Assembly (NCBI GenBank): GCA_030386875.1
Contig: CM059577.1
Span: 23,571,038 to 23,635,037 of the forward strand
Length of the DNA: 64,000 nt
DNA from: Morinoia aosen
Lineage: Eukaryota; Arthropoda; Malacostraca; Amphipoda; Talitridae
Reading direction: 5' to 3'
Position 1 is the first letter of the stretch. Each line of letters opens with the position of its first letter. The position numbers and the translations under genes were made by a program. Shown here piece by piece: positions 11,827 through 24,878 of this stretch. A model generated the notes under the pieces. That model made no database searches and was not told the DNA's origin. It worked only from the letters and a program-made list of their open reading frames with translations.

Positions 11827-12523
11827 GTATACTTTAAGGACACCAGCGCCATCTGGTGTCCATGAACTACACCCGGTTTTTATGGGGTCCTTAAAAATAC
11901 ACTTGGGTGAAATTTATAATAATTTAAACGACATTTAATGAAAATTGTAACCATTTATAAAAGCAATGCATGGAAAGCATAATAAAGAAGCGGTCAAAAC
12001 ATAAATACATTATGCATTTTCTTTCTGATTAGTGAATCACTGTTTGTTATTGTAACGGATTCTGAGCGGCGTTGTTGTTATAGAACACTTTCAAAGTGTT
12101 TGATGAGAATCGGTCAAACCACATGAATTCATTGAGATATCTTGATAGAAAATTTCACTGTGCCAGTAACACTACTGTGCCTAGTCCAATTCATTTCTTC
12201 ATTGCAAGCATCACACTTCATGACACTTGACAATATTTGTCTCTGCTTCATCCATTCAATGGCCGGCAGCGGATCTTCACCAAGTGGTGGAAGAATTTCT
12301 GTTTGAAATGTTGCTCGGTTCATTTTATTAAAAAGACCACAGGTTTTTCATATTATTGAAAAAAATTATTTCGATTTGATTGCAATCAAGATATGCAGAA
12401 CACCGTAGCATAGATACATTAAAAAATTCACTGGTCTGCTCAAACTACACTTGGATTAACACTGGTGTCCGTAAAGTACACCTGGGGCCGAGTTTGTAAA
12501 TTTGGTGTCCTTAAAGTATACGT
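11827..12523. mobile_element. About 700-bp DNA transposon remnant, Merlin-like candidate
   Basis: A 19-bp segment GTATACTTTAAGGACACCA at 11827-11845 recurs exactly in inverted orientation at 12505-12523. Related GGTGTCC-type segments lie just inside (about 11856, 11884 and 12464), suggesting nested or duplicated ends. A minus-strand transposase-like fragment lies between them. The family assignment rests on that short fragment and is tentative. Confidence 0.6.
12129..12323 (-). pseudogene. Transposase N-terminal fragment (IS1016/Merlin-like, tentative)
   Basis: This 64-residue minus-strand frame starts MNRATFQTEILPPL and contains PAIEWMKQRQIL then a CxxC pair in MKCDACNEEMNW. That arrangement (AI-W-hydrophobic segment, then zinc-ribbon first knuckle) resembles the start of IS1016/ISXO2-like transposases, the eukaryotic branch of which is Merlin. 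The second Cys pair and the whole catalytic DDE domain are missing, so it would be non-functional. It sits between inverted 19-bp repeats, which supports a transposon origin. It could also be a chance frame. Confidence 0.4.
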
Positions 12524-13042
12524 GGTTCGGTTGTTTTAGTTCATGTCAATGAAAACGATTTTTTTTCCATAATTTGAATGATATGAAAGTAAAGATTGTA
12601 ATTGAAGTCAAGGTTAGTGATTCAGGTTAGGTAAAATGAGAGGTGATTTCATGGTATGAATACCAGGGAAAGTAATTAAGCAGCTTTTGATAAAACATAA
12701 TAATAAGGCCTAGAAAAGTAGACGTGCGTGATGGTTATTGCACACGGGAAATACTAATATTAATAGCACTAGTGTACATGACACGTCAAAAATAACGGCA
12801 TTCAATATTTTTCTCAAATATATTTTCCAGATGTGGATGACAAACAAATATGTATATCCATCCTAATAGTTTCCACGATCAGAATATTCTTCGAATATCA
12901 GATACGGTCACTAAGCATCCTTAATTAAAGAGCGTGACAGAGAGAGACAGACCAACCAACCAACCAAGTAACAACTGTGTATAACTTTAGACACCTGGTC
13001 ATTGTAATACCATAGGGAAAATTGCGCACAGAAATATATAAA

Positions 13043-13045
<3 letters not shown>

Positions 13046-13080
<35 letters not shown>

Positions 13081-13098
13081 TTAATTTATTTAAGAAGA
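13046..13098. repeat. ATTT microsatellite
   Basis: About eleven tandem TTTA units occur with one imperfect unit near the right end. Confidence 0.9.
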
Positions 13099-15302
13099 TA
13101 CCTAGCGTTTTATTATATAAGGATGGATAAAAAATTTTGTTACCATGATAACAATTGGAGATTTTAATTAACATCACTGCCTGCTCCATCTAAGCGACCT
13201 TATGCCCGGTAACACATCAAACACGGAAAACACGACAAAAACAGTCAGAACGTGCAGAACAAATATACGCAGGAGGCGCCTCAGAAAATGTCTCCTAACG
13301 AAGCGGAGGAAGTCTTTAGCTTTTTTGACGCGTGTACTTTTGTGAGCTATAAAGCCTGAGGTCCATTTTATATGGCCCTTGAATTCTGCACCGGCTACTA
13401 AACCCATTTATGGACTACAAAAGCTGGAGGCTATTATCCGTTCTTATCTTGAAGCTGGCTTGTGTCAGATCAGGAGTTAGGGTAAATGTTATCACTTTAG
13501 GGTAATGTTTCACTTCATTTTAGTTATTTTATTGATTTGGTAGTCATTGTTTCTGAATTTGTGCCTAGTTTCTACACGTTGAGTACGTTTGTCTGGTCAC
13601 TACGGTTGGTTTGGTTGTAGGCAGCCGAATTGAAAAACTCCCTTTTCTGCTCGAATGCATTTCGATTCTTTTTAAAAAGTTTGAAAAACATAATTGCATG
13701 GAAATGTTTCACTTCATACTCTAAATTCTATTAATAAAAAGTTCTGAAACATTTGAAATACTATTCTCTTATACCGGTTCGTGAATGAGCAATTTACCAA
13801 GTGGTACTTATAAGTACCAAAATGTAGTGAAAGTGTTAAGTGACCCTAAGATATTCTTCCAAATTATTCAATGATTTTATCAACGGAGAAAATTAGAAGT
13901 ACATTATTTAGAGGTTTACTTGCGTGGGAGTTGTGCTGGCTTCGAATGACCCTTAACTTTACAGTAGTCACGAACAATATGTTGTAAATAAATTTTAATC
14001 TTGGTTTTTTCAAATGCAGGATACTGAACTTCGCACTCGTTTCTTTGACTTTGCTTCAACATTGAAATAAGTCCTGAGAGAAAATAATTCCCGTAGCATA
14101 TTTTACAAACATCTTCTAAACACGAAACACGTGTAGAAGATATAATTTAATAAGAAATTGGGTGCTCCGAATATCACTGACGATTTCTGTATGTCAGATG
14201 TAGGTGCACCTCTCATCGGTTTAGCTTCGGTTTGTTGAATGGTTACTTAATCACACACAAGTTACACGATCGTAAATGAATTACGGATAATTCACATTTA
14301 CTCCAACTAGTTACTGACGCACCTAAGAGGTAACGTTAACCTCCTTTTGTGATTGCAAACTAAGCATCAGTAAGGGCAACACACGCACCACTCGCATGCA
14401 CCACTTCTGCTCGTGACGAGGTTTTGGTCAAGTTAAAGTGAAATGAAGTGAACTTGGAAAGAAATACAGCGAAGTCTTGTGCGTTATGATCGTTGATGAA
14501 AAAATTTCTTTATCAACATTAGAATTTTTCATATTTTTATTTGGGTTGAGGGTATTAAAATGAAAACATTCCAAGCAATTCATTTTTTAAATTTACGTTA
14601 TTTACTTCGTGGATCCACACACCATAATGAAATCGTAATTCAACATATTTAACAATGAAATAAATGTGTATTTTAATTAATAGGCATCATTTTTAAAGGT
14701 CTCCTACGTGCAATATTTGTTAGCAGTGAGCTAAAGATGCTAACTGGCACTTGTTAGGCTCGAATAAGTTCGAAAGGCAGAATGTAAGAAAAAGTATTCA
14801 CTTCAGACTCCTGCATTGCACTCCCGATTTATTTTGAAATTGAGTGCATTACTTTCTTGTATGCTCATGGGAAAATTATAATTATTTCATAATCAAAACC
14901 CACCTCATTTCTACACAACACACCGCACCTTGACAGATGAGAGCACTTTTTACTGCACTAATTATGGCAAGTGATAGTTAATTGTTCGATTTGATAATGT
15001 TTGCTTAGTTAATTTGGTTAGGTTAAATTACTTGGTTATCTTATAGCTTCTTATATAATTTTGTTAAATAACTTGTCTATTTTAGTGTTATTCAGCTTAT
15101 TCAGGTAATCAGCTTTGTTAGTTAATTGCTGCATAGTTAATTTGGCGGTTGATCCATTTAATTAGTTACTAATTGCTTAGTTAATAATTGAGTAAGTGGT
15201 TCACTTTTTGTGACGGACAAATAGTTGGTTAGTTGACAGCTGGTTTGTTAATGTGCGGAGTCGCACGTCCACATATTACAGAGGTCGCTGCTAGTGACAT
15301 TG

Positions 15303-15435
15303 GCATGTTATGCAACATGTCATGTAACATGCTATGCAACATGCTTTGCAACATGCTTTGCAACATGCTATGCAACATGCTATGCAACATGCTGTGCAAC
15401 ATGCTATGCAACATGCTATGCAACATGATATGTAG
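15303..15435. repeat. 12-bp minisatellite, about 11 copies
   Basis: The unit is ATGCTATGCAAC, with CTTTG and CTGTG variants. The 12-bp period keeps frames open on both strands (MLCN on plus, MLHS on minus), which makes two spurious ORFs of about 100 residues. No coding signal was seen. Confidence 0.9.
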
Positions 15436-16329
15436 TAAAATCGTAAACGCGACGAAGAATCTTTCATTTTTTATTGATATGGAAACCAATTTTACGCAGT
15501 TGTTTTTTGGCAAACAAGATTATGTATGCGTAATGTGATGTATTCTGCGTACTCCTTCTATGTAATAACTCGATTTTATACGTGTATTGATGAATTGATT
15601 AATAAAATATGGTAAAATGGCATGAAAGTGATAATAACACAGAATGAAATATTTTATCAAATAAATATGCACGTTTAAGAAATGTTCAAAGAATAAATAA
15701 TGAAATTAGTATATGAGCGTATAAACACATTAGACAGTGTCCACACGGCTTGATCACTGAGTGCTCTTGTCTGGCATGAAAAATAAACAAGGACGGAAGC
15801 AGTGAGATAAGTGTAGGAAAGTTGGCAGAGGGGAGAGTTTTAACATTTACTTTGCTAAAGAATTATCAAGTGTGAAGGATAAAAATTTCCGAAATTCAAA
15901 ATTGTATAGAATCACAAACTGGCATTGATAATAATCTTTGAAATCACAAGTGTTCAAAAACACAAAAATACAGCAGCAGTGAAATAGTGGTCCTTTCGAA
16001 TTAGATTTTTAGAACTGATGGTTAGAGAAGTATTGGATTTCAAGAGAAATAAGATCATTGCTGTAAGCATATGATAATGAGCCATCTAAGATAATATTTA
16101 TTTTTTATTCTGTGCTTATGCTCGTAGCAAGGAATAATTTCACAGCAGTTTGTACACGAAAATAAAGTGATGTGAAATCAGTGGAGCTCGGAACTAAGCT
16201 CACTTAGGGAATTTAAATTAAAAAACAAATAATTATAGGAACCTTGATATCTGAACGCCAGAGCCCGTTGCTCGGCTGCTTGTGCTTGTTACGAACAACC
16301 GGTGGTGGTGACGGGTGCACGTGACGAAG

Positions 16330-16375
16330 ATGGTGGACCTGGTGAGGTTGACAGCATTCTACACCCTCACAGCAG
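16330..16375 (+). CDS. beat-like: Putative exon 1 of a Beat-family gene (signal peptide)
   Basis: The exon reads MVDLVRLTAFYTLTA plus one extra base (46 nt, phase 1) and stops at CAG followed by the donor GTACGG. The ATG has A at -3 and G at +4, and an in-frame TGA at 16309 excludes an upstream start. When joined to the acceptor at 35282, the split codon becomes GTA and the reading continues TVAEA then AHLTRLVVPQ. The joined N-terminus looks like a secretory signal: a short charged start, a moderately hydrophobic LTAFYTLTAVTV core and an AEA cleavage motif directly before the mature Ig domain. Exact phase agreement and the signal logic support the join, but no transcript evidence is available. 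The last 27 bases are the start of a 95-bp tandem array that repeats this exon end nine more times. Confidence 0.55.
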
Positions 16376-17285
16376 GTACGGGGTTTGGTTACAGCCAAGT
16401 TACGGTTATGAACAAATTACTATTTTAAATTATATAACACTTATGACAGCATTCTACACCCTCACAGCAGGTACGGGGTTTGGTTACAGCCAAGTTACGG
16501 TTATGTAGAAATTAATATTTGAAATTATATAACACTTATGACAGCATTCTACACCCTCACAGCAGGTACGGGGTTTGGTTACAGCCAAGTTACGGTTATG
16601 AACAAATTACTATTTTAAATTATATAACACTTATGACAGCATTCTACACCCTCACAGCAGGTACGGGGTTTGGTTACAGCCAAGTTACGGTTATGTAGAA
16701 ATTAATATTTGAAATTATATAACACTTATGACAGCATTCTACACCCTCACAGCAGGTACGGGGTTTGGTTACAGCCAAGTTACGGTTATGAACAAATTAC
16801 TATTTTAAATTATATAACACTTATGACAGCATTCTACACCCTCACAGCAGGTACGGGGTTTGGTTACAGCCAAGTTACGGTTATGAACAAATTACTATTT
16901 TAAATTATATAACACTTATGACAGCATTCTACACCCTCACAGCAGGTACGGGGTTTGGTTACAGCCAAGTTACGGTTATGAACAAATTACTATTTTAAAT
17001 TATATAACACTTATGACAGCATTCTACACCCTCACAGCAGGTACGTGGCTTGGTTACAGCCAAGTTACGGTTATGAACAAATTACTATTTTAAATTATAT
17101 AACACTTATGACAGCATTCTACACCCTCACAGCAGGTACGGTGTTTGGTTACAGCCAAGTTACGGTTATGATCAAATTACTATTTTAAATTATATAACAC
17201 TTATGACAGCATTCTACACCCTCACAGGAGGTACGTGGTTTGGTTACAACCAGGTTACGGTTATGAACAAATTAAGATTTTAAAT
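16349..17285 (+). repeat. 95-bp tandem array (10 copies) carrying an exon end and splice donor
   Basis: Ten head-to-tail copies have a period of exactly 95 bp. Each starts with the last 27 bases of putative exon 1 (TGACAGCATTCTACACCCTC then ACAGCAG), followed by GTACGG and about 62 bp of intron-like sequence. In copies 2-10 the preceding bases are TT-A, so each has its own ATG in the exon 1 frame, reading MTAFYTLTA then the phase-1 donor. Two sub-types differ in the AT-rich tail (AACAAATTACTATTTT and TAGAAATTAATATTTG); they alternate in the first four copies, after which only the first type remains. Divergence is very low apart from the last copies. Confidence 0.95.
16376..16377 (+). other. 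Splice donor of putative exon 1
   Basis: The site is CAG|GTACGG. The same donor recurs at exact 95-bp steps (16471, 16566, 16661, 16756, 16851, 16946, 17041, 17136, 17231). The hexamer is GTACGT at 17041 and 17231, and the last copy has GAG instead of CAG before it. Confidence 0.5.
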
Positions 17286-17550
17286 TCCAAAACCCGTGAT
17301 GTGCTCGACACAGTCCGGCTCCGCAGAAAACATCGAGACGTCAATGGTGTCTACAAATCTTCTCAATAACTAATTCATTATAAAAGTAGTTTCACGATTC
17401 TTTTACCCAATTCAGGTTATAATTCTTCCCAGTCGACGTTTCAGAAATGTTATTTTCTTCTTAGAACTTTAGTTAATTGGGCGTGTGATACGTGAGGGGG
17501 CGAGTTGACTCCAGTGACGTAACGATCTCTGAATTTTTCGGGTCAAGTTC

Positions 17551-20500
17551 TCCTGGTAGATCTGTACACCTGGTAGATCTGTACACCTGGTAGATCTGTA
17601 CATCTAGTAGATCTGTACACCTGGTAGATCTGTACACCTGGTAGATTTGTATACCTGGTAGATCTGTGCACCTGGTAGATTTGTACACCTAGTAGATCTG
17701 TACACCTGGTAGATCTTTACACCTGGTAGATCTGTACACTTGGTAGATCTGTACACCTGGTAGATCTAAACACCAGGTAGATCTGTACACCTAGTAGATC
17801 TGTACACCTGGTAGATCTGTACACCTAGTAGATCTGTACACCTGGTAGATCTGTACACCTGGTAGATCTGTACACCAGATAGATCTGTACACCTAGTAAA
17901 TCTGTACACCTGACAGATCTGTACACCTGGTAGATCTGTACACCTGGTAGATCTGTACACTTGGTGGATCTGTACACCTGTTAGATCTGTACACCTGGTA
18001 GATCTGTACACCTGGTAGATCTGTACACCTGGTAGATCTGTACACCTGGAAGATCTGTACACGTGGTAAATCTTCACACCTGGTAGATCAGAACACGGTG
18101 TAGATCTGCACACCTGGTAGATCTGTACACCTGGTAGACATGTACACCTGGTAGATGTGTACACCTGGTAGATCTGTTCACCTGATAGATCTGTACACGT
18201 GGTAGATCTGTACACCTGGTAGATCTGTACACCTGGTAGATCTGTACACCTGTTAGATCTGTACACCTGTTAGATCTGTACACCTGGTAGATCTGTACAC
18301 CTGGTAGATCTGTACACCTAGTAAATCTGTACACCTGGTAGATCTGTACACCTGGTAGATCTGTGCACCTAGTAGATCTGTACACCTGTTAGATCTGTAC
18401 ACCTGGTAGATCTGTACACCTGGTAGATCTGTACACCTGATAGATCTGTATACGTGGTAGATCTGTACACCTGGTAGACATGTACACCTGGTAGATGTGT
18501 ACACCTGGTATATCTGTTCACCTGGTAGATCTGTACACCTGGTAGATCTAAACACCAGGTAGATCTGTACACCTAGTAGATCTGTACACCTGGTAGATCT
18601 GTGCACCTAGTAGATCTGTACACCTGGAAGATCTGTACACCTGGTAGATCTGTACACCTGGTAGATCTGTACACCTGGTAGATCTGTACACCTGGTAGAT
18701 CTGTACACCTGGAAGATCTGCACACGTGGTAAATCTTCACACCTGGTAGATCAGAACACGGGGTAGATCTGCACATCTGGTAGATCTGTACACCTGGTAG
18801 ATCTGTACACCTGGTAGATCTGTACACCTGGAAGATCTGCACACGTGGTAAATCTTCACACCTGGTAGATCAGAACACGGGGTAGATCTGCACACCTGGT
18901 AGATCTGTACACCTGGTAGACATGTACACCTGGTAGATGTGTACACCTGGTAGATCTGTTCACCTGGTAGATCTGTACACATGATAGATCTGTACACCTG
19001 GTAGATCTGTACACCTGGTAGATCTGTACACCTGGTAGATCTTTACACCTGGTAGATCTGTACACTTGGTAGATCTGTACACCTGGTAGATCTAAACACC
19101 AGGTAGATCTGTACACCTAGTAGATCTGTACACCTGGTATATCTGTACACCTAGTAGATCTGTACACCTGGTAGATCTGTACACCTGGTAGATCTGTACA
19201 CCAGATAGATCTGTACACCTGGTAGATCTGTACACCTGGTAGATCTGTACACCAGGTAGATCTGTACACCTGGTAGATCTGAACACCTGGTAGATCTGTA
19301 TACCTGGTAGATCTGTACACCTGGTAGATCTGTACACCTGGTAGTTCTGAACACCTGGTAGATCTGTACACCTGGAAGATCTGTACACCTGGTAGATCTG
19401 TACACCTGGTAGATCTGTACACCTGGTAGATCTGTACACCTGGTAGATTTGTATACCTGGTAGATCTGTGCACCTGGTAGATTTGTACACCTAGTAGATC
19501 TGTACACCTGGTAGATCTTTACACCTGGTAGATCTGTACACTTGGTAGATCTGTACACCTGGTAGATCTAAACACCAGGTAGATCTGTACACCTAGTAGA
19601 TCTGTACACCTGGTAGATCTGTACACCTAGTAGATCTGTACACCTGGTAGATCTGTACACCTGGTAGATCTGTACACCAGATAGATCTGTACACCTAGTA
19701 AATCTGTACACCTAACAGATCTGTACACCTGGTAGATCTGTACACCTGGTAGATCTGTACACTTGGTGGATCTGTACACCTGTTAGATCTGTACACCTGG
19801 TAGATCTGTACACCTGGTAGATCTGTACACCTGGAAGATCTGCACACGTGGTAAATCTTCACACCTGGTAGATCAGAACACGGTGTAGATCTGCACACCT
19901 GGTAGATCTGTACACCTGGTAGACATGTACACCTGGTAGATGTGTACACCTGGTAGATCTGTTCACCTGATAGATCTGTACACGTGGTAGATCTGTACAC
20001 CTGTAAGATCTGTACACCTGGTAGATCTGTACACCTGGTAGATCTGTACACCTGGTAGATCTGTACACCTAGTAAATCTGTACACCTGGTAGATCTGTAC
20101 ACCTGGTAGATCTGTGCACCTAGTAGATCTGTACACCTGTTAGATCTGTACACCTGGTAGATCTGTACACCTGGTAGATCTGTACACCTGATAGATCTGT
20201 ATACGTGGTAGATCTGTACACCTGGTAGACATGTACACCTGGTAGATGTGTACACCTGGTATATCTGTTCACCTGGTAGATCTGTACACCTGGTAGATCT
20301 AAACACCAGGTAGATCTGTACACCTAGTAGATCTGTACACCTGGTAGATCTGTACACCTAGTAGATCTGTACACCTGGAAGATCTGTACACCTGGTAGAT
20401 CTGTACACCTGGTAGATCTGTACACCTGGTAGATCTGTACACCTGGAAGATCTGCACACTTGGTAAATCTTCACACCTGGTAGATCAGAACACGGGGTAG

Positions 20501-22610
20501 ATCTGCACACCTGGTAGATCTGTACACCTGGTAGATCTGTACACCTGGTAGATCTGTACACCTGGAAGATCTGCACACGTGGTAAATCTTCACACCTGGT
20601 AGATCAGAACACGGGGTAGATCTGCACACCTGGTAGATCTGTACACCTGGTAGACATGTACACCTGGTAGATGTGTACACCTGGTAGATTTGTTCACCTG
20701 GTAGATCTGTACACGTGATAGATCTGTACACCTGGTAGATCTGTACACCTGGTAGATCTGTACACCTGGTAGATCTTTACACCTGGTAGATCTGTACACT
20801 TGGTAGATCTGTACACCTAGTAGATCTGTACACCTGGTAGATCTGTATACCTAGTAGATCTGTACACCTGGTAGATCTGTACACCTGGTAGATCTGTACA
20901 CCTGATAGATCTGTACACCTGGTAGATCTGTACACCTGGTAGATCTGTACACCAGGTAGATCTGTACACCTGGTAGATCTGAACACCTGGTAGATCTGTA
21001 TACCTGGTAGATCTGTACACCTGGTAGATCTGTACACCTGGTAGTTCTGAACACCTGGTAGATCTGTACACCTGGTAGATCTGTACACTTGGTAGATCTG
21101 TACACCTGGTAGATCTGTACACCTGGTAGATCTGTACACCTGGTAGATCGGTACACCTGGTAGATCTGTACACCTGGTAGATCTGTACACCTGGTAGATC
21201 TGTACACCAGGTAGATCTGTACACCAGGTAGATCTGTACACCTAGTAGATCTGTACACCTGGTAGATTTTTACACCTGGTAGATCTGTACACTTGGTAGA
21301 TCTGTACACCTGGTAGATCTAAACACCAGGTAGATCTGTACACCTAGTAGATCTGTACACCTGGTAGATCTGTACACCTAGTAGATCTGTACACCTGGTA
21401 GATCTGTACACCTGGTAGATCTGTACACCAGATAGATCTGTACACCTAGTAAATCTGTACACCTGACAGATCTGTACACCTGGTAGATCTGTACACCTGG
21501 TAGATCTGTACACTTGGTGGATCTGTACACCTGTTAGATCTGTACACCTGGTAGATCTGTACACCTGGTAGATCTGTACACCTGGAAGATCTGTACACGT
21601 GGTAAATCTTCACACCTGGTAGATCAGAACACGGTGTAGATCTGCACACCTGGTAGATCTGTACACCTGGTAGACATGTACACCTGGTAGATGTGTACAC
21701 CTGGTAGATCTGTTCACCTGATAGATCTGTACACGTGGTAGATCTGTACACCTGGTAGATCTGTACACCTGGTAGATCTGTACACCTGTTAGATCTGTAC
21801 ACCTGGTAGATCTGTACACCTGGTAGATCTGTACACCTGTTAGATCTGTACACCTAGTAAATCTGTACACCTGGTAGATCTGTACACCTGGTAGATCTGT
21901 GCACCTAGTAGATCTGTACACCTGGTAGATCTGTACACCTGGTAGATCTGTACACCTGTTAGATCTGTATACGTGGTAGATCTGTACACCTGGTAGACAT
22001 GTACACCTGGTAGATGTGTACACCTGGTATATCTGTTCACCTGGTAGATCTGTACACGTGGTAGATCTGTACACCTGGTAGACATGTACACCTGGTAGAT
22101 GTGTACACCTGGTAGATCTGTACACCTGGTAGATCTGTACACCTGGTAGATCTGTACACCTGGTAGATCTGTACACCTGGTAGATCTGTACACCTGGTAG
22201 ATCTGTACACCTGTTAGATCTGTACAACTGGAAGATCTGCACACGTGGTAAATCTTCACACCTGGTAGATCAGAACACGGGGTAGATCTGCACACCTGGT
22301 AGATCTGTACACCTGGTATACATGTACACCTGGTAGATGTGTACACCTGGTAGATCTGTTCACCTGGTAGATCTGTACACGTGATAGATCTGTACACCTG
22401 GTAGATCTGTACACCTGGTAGATCTGTACACCTGTTAGATCTGTACACCTGTTAGATCTGTTCACCTGGTAGATATATACACGTGGTAGATATGTACACC
22501 TGGTAGATCTGTACACCAGGTAGATCTGTACACCTGGTAAATCTGTTCACATGGTAGATCTGTACACCTGGTAGATCTGCACGCCTGGTAGATCTGTACA
22601 TCTGGTAAAC
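17551..22610. repeat. 17-bp minisatellite, about 297 copies, with higher-order structure
   Basis: The unit is GGTAGATCTGTACACCT, containing the palindromes AGATCT and TGTACA. Variants such as CTAGTAG, CTGTTAG, GGAAGATCTGCACACG and CACCAGG recur in the same order in distant blocks, so longer blocks have been duplicated. The minus strand consensus has no stop in any frame, and because 17 bp shifts frame each unit, all three frames read the same 17-residue cycle (YRSTRCTDLPGVQIYQV). This creates about 20 overlapping spurious ORFs of 67-220 residues. There is no evidence of coding. Confidence 0.97.
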
Positions 22611-23327
22611 CTGCCCACAATGTAGATTTTATCAGATCGTCAGATAGATCTGGTATATGTAAGCACCTCCAACGCTCGTATCTGTGATACACGCACGCAA
22701 TTTGCCAGTAAATTTTTGCACCAAAGATGCGCGGAAATTCAAGAGCTGCTCAGACACCGCATACAGGCAGACGCTGTGCGATTACCGCGCTTCGTAGCCG
22801 TTCCAGTTTTAGCACTTTGACCGCGATAGGCTAAGCTCAAGTTCAGTATTCAACTCAAATTTAAAGTCAAATGTAGTTAGGAATGAAAAAAAAAAACATA
22901 GAAACTAGATTGTACCTTCATTTTGTTTTGATGAAGCGTTTTTTAAATTGAGTTTGTGTCGAGCAGCATCATGAAAATCCCCTCCGTGTACAACGGCGGC
23001 TCAAGTCGCAGTCAAAGTGTTGGCTTGTTTTAATTCTGTGCTTTGTAGGAAACTCTCATCGCTGAAACGAATTTCTAATTTCACACGTAGAACCTAGGTA
23101 GGAAGTTACGTGCATGGATATTCAAACGAGGTGTGTTTCTCGTGTTGGTTTTTCTCCAGGACTTATGCTTGTGTGTATTTATAATAGGATATGTTAAGGC
23201 AAACCAAAATTTAAAGTTTTATTTTTTGAAATTTTTCGTCTCTGTCGCGTTTGTTTGGAATGAAAACTTAGCAATGGTGAAATATTTACTTCAGATTATG
23301 TGATCTATTTCGATTGCATTCAATGTT
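22611..23327. other. Unique sequence between two arrays
   Basis: A slightly GC-richer patch near 22740-22830 has no recognisable product. No tRNA fold or transposon was identified. Confidence 0.4.
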
Positions 23328-24878
23328 ATTGTGGTGACGGTGGTTGTGGTGACGGTGGTTGTGGTGAGGGTGGTTGTGGTGACGGTGGTTGTGGTGAGGG
23401 TGGTTGTGGTGACGGTGGTTGTGACAGTGGTTGTGGTGACGGTGGTTGTGGTGACGGTGGTTGTGGTGACGGTGGTTGTGGTGAGGGTGGTTGTGGTGAC
23501 GGTGGTTGTGACGGTGGTTGTGGTGACGGTGGTTGTGGTGACGGTGGTTGTGGTGACGGTGGTTGTGGTGACGGTGGTTGTGGTGAGGGTGGTTGTGGTG
23601 ACGGTGGTTGTGACGGTGGTTGTGGTGACGGTGGTTGTGGTGACGGTGGTTGTGGTGACGGTGGTTGTGACGGTGGTTGTGGTGACGGTGGTTGTGGTGA
23701 CGGTGGTTGTGGTGAGGGTGGTTGTGGTGACGGTGGTTGTTCTGACGGTGGTTGTGGTGACGGTGGTTGTGGTTACGGTGGTTGTGGTGACGGTGGTTGT
23801 GGTGACGGTGGTTGTGGTGACGGTGGTTGTGGTGACGGTGGTTGTGGTGACGGTGGTTGTGGTGACGGTGGTTGTGGTGACGGTGGTTGTGGTGACGGTG
23901 GTTGTGGTGACGGTGGTTGTGACGGTGGTTGTGGTGACGGTGGTTGTGGTGACGGTGGTTGTGGTGACGGTGGTTGTGACGGTGGTTGTGGTGACGGTGG
24001 TTGTGGTGACGGTGGTTGTGGTGACGGTGGTTGTGGTGACGGTGGTTGTGGTGACGGTGGTTGTGGTGACGGTGGTTGTGACGGTGGTTGTGGTGACGGT
24101 GATTGTGGTGACGGTGGTTGTGGTGACGGTGGTTATGGTGACGGTGGTTGTGGTGACGGTGGTTGTGGTGACGGTGGTTATGGTGACGGTGGTTGTGATG
24201 ACGGTGGTTGTGGTGACGGTGGTTGTGGTGACGGTGGTTGTGATGACGGTGGTTGTGGTGACGGTGGTTGTAACGGTGGTTGTGGTGACGGTGGTTGTGA
24301 CGGTGGTTATGGTGACGGTGGTTGTGACGGTGGTTGTGGTGACGGTGATTGTGGTGACGGTGGTTGTGGTGACGGTGGTTGTGGTGACGGTGGTTGTGGT
24401 GACGGTGGTTGTGGTGACGGTGGTTGTGACGGTGGTTATGGTGACGGTGGTTGTGACGGTGGTTATGGTGACGGTGGTTGTGACGGTGGTTGTGGTGACG
24501 GTGATTGTGGTGACGGTGGTTGTGGTGACGGTGGTTATGGTGACGGTGGTTGTGGTGACGGTGGTTGTGGTGACGGTGGTTATGGTGACGGTGGTTGTGA
24601 TGACGGTGGTTGTGGTGACGGTGGTTGTGGTGACGGTGGTTGTGGTGACGGTGGTGGTGATGACGGTGGTTGTGGTGACGGTGGTTGTGGTGACGGTGGT
24701 TGTGACGGTGGTTGTGGTGACGGTGATTGTGGTGACGGTGGTTATGGTGACGGTGGTTGTGATGACGGTGGTTGTGGTGACGGTGGTTGTGGTGACGGTG
24801 GTTGTGGTGACGGTGGTTGTGGTGACGGTGGTGGTGATGACGGTGGTTGTGGTGACGGTGGTGGTAATGACGGTACCA
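23328..24878. repeat. 15-bp minisatellite (with 12-bp short units), about 105 copies
   Basis: The unit is GGTGACGGTGGTTGT, with occasional 12-bp units lacking GGT. Periods of 15 and 12 are multiples of 3, so long frames stay open on both strands (GDGGC and VTVVV on plus, TTTVT on minus, up to 553 residues). None has codon variety, domain or expression signal, so I treat them as artefacts of period. The same unit occurs in reverse orientation at 54371-54836. Confidence 0.97.

Larger units (their letters stand above)
12524..16329. other. AT-rich region upstream of the putative first Beat exon
   Basis: No gene is supported. A 77-residue minus-strand frame at 13174-13407 has no recognisable domain. 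The region contains a short CCAA repeat near 12954, an ATTT microsatellite and a 12-bp array, listed separately. If 16330 is the start of a Beat gene, its promoter and 5' untranslated sequence should lie in the last few kilobases here, but I could not identify a core promoter. Confidence 0.4.

Noticed and set aside
13174-13407. 77-residue minus-strand frame rich in Arg and Phe
   Set aside because: No domain and no supporting signals.
15018-15035. GGTTAGGTTA as a telomeric TTAGG remnant
   Set aside because: Only about two units; no array.
17473-22692. About 20 minus-strand frames with the YRSTRCTDLPG repeat
   Set aside because: The 17-bp unit has no stop in any minus frame, so overlapping frames all read the same cycle. 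This is repeat, not genes.
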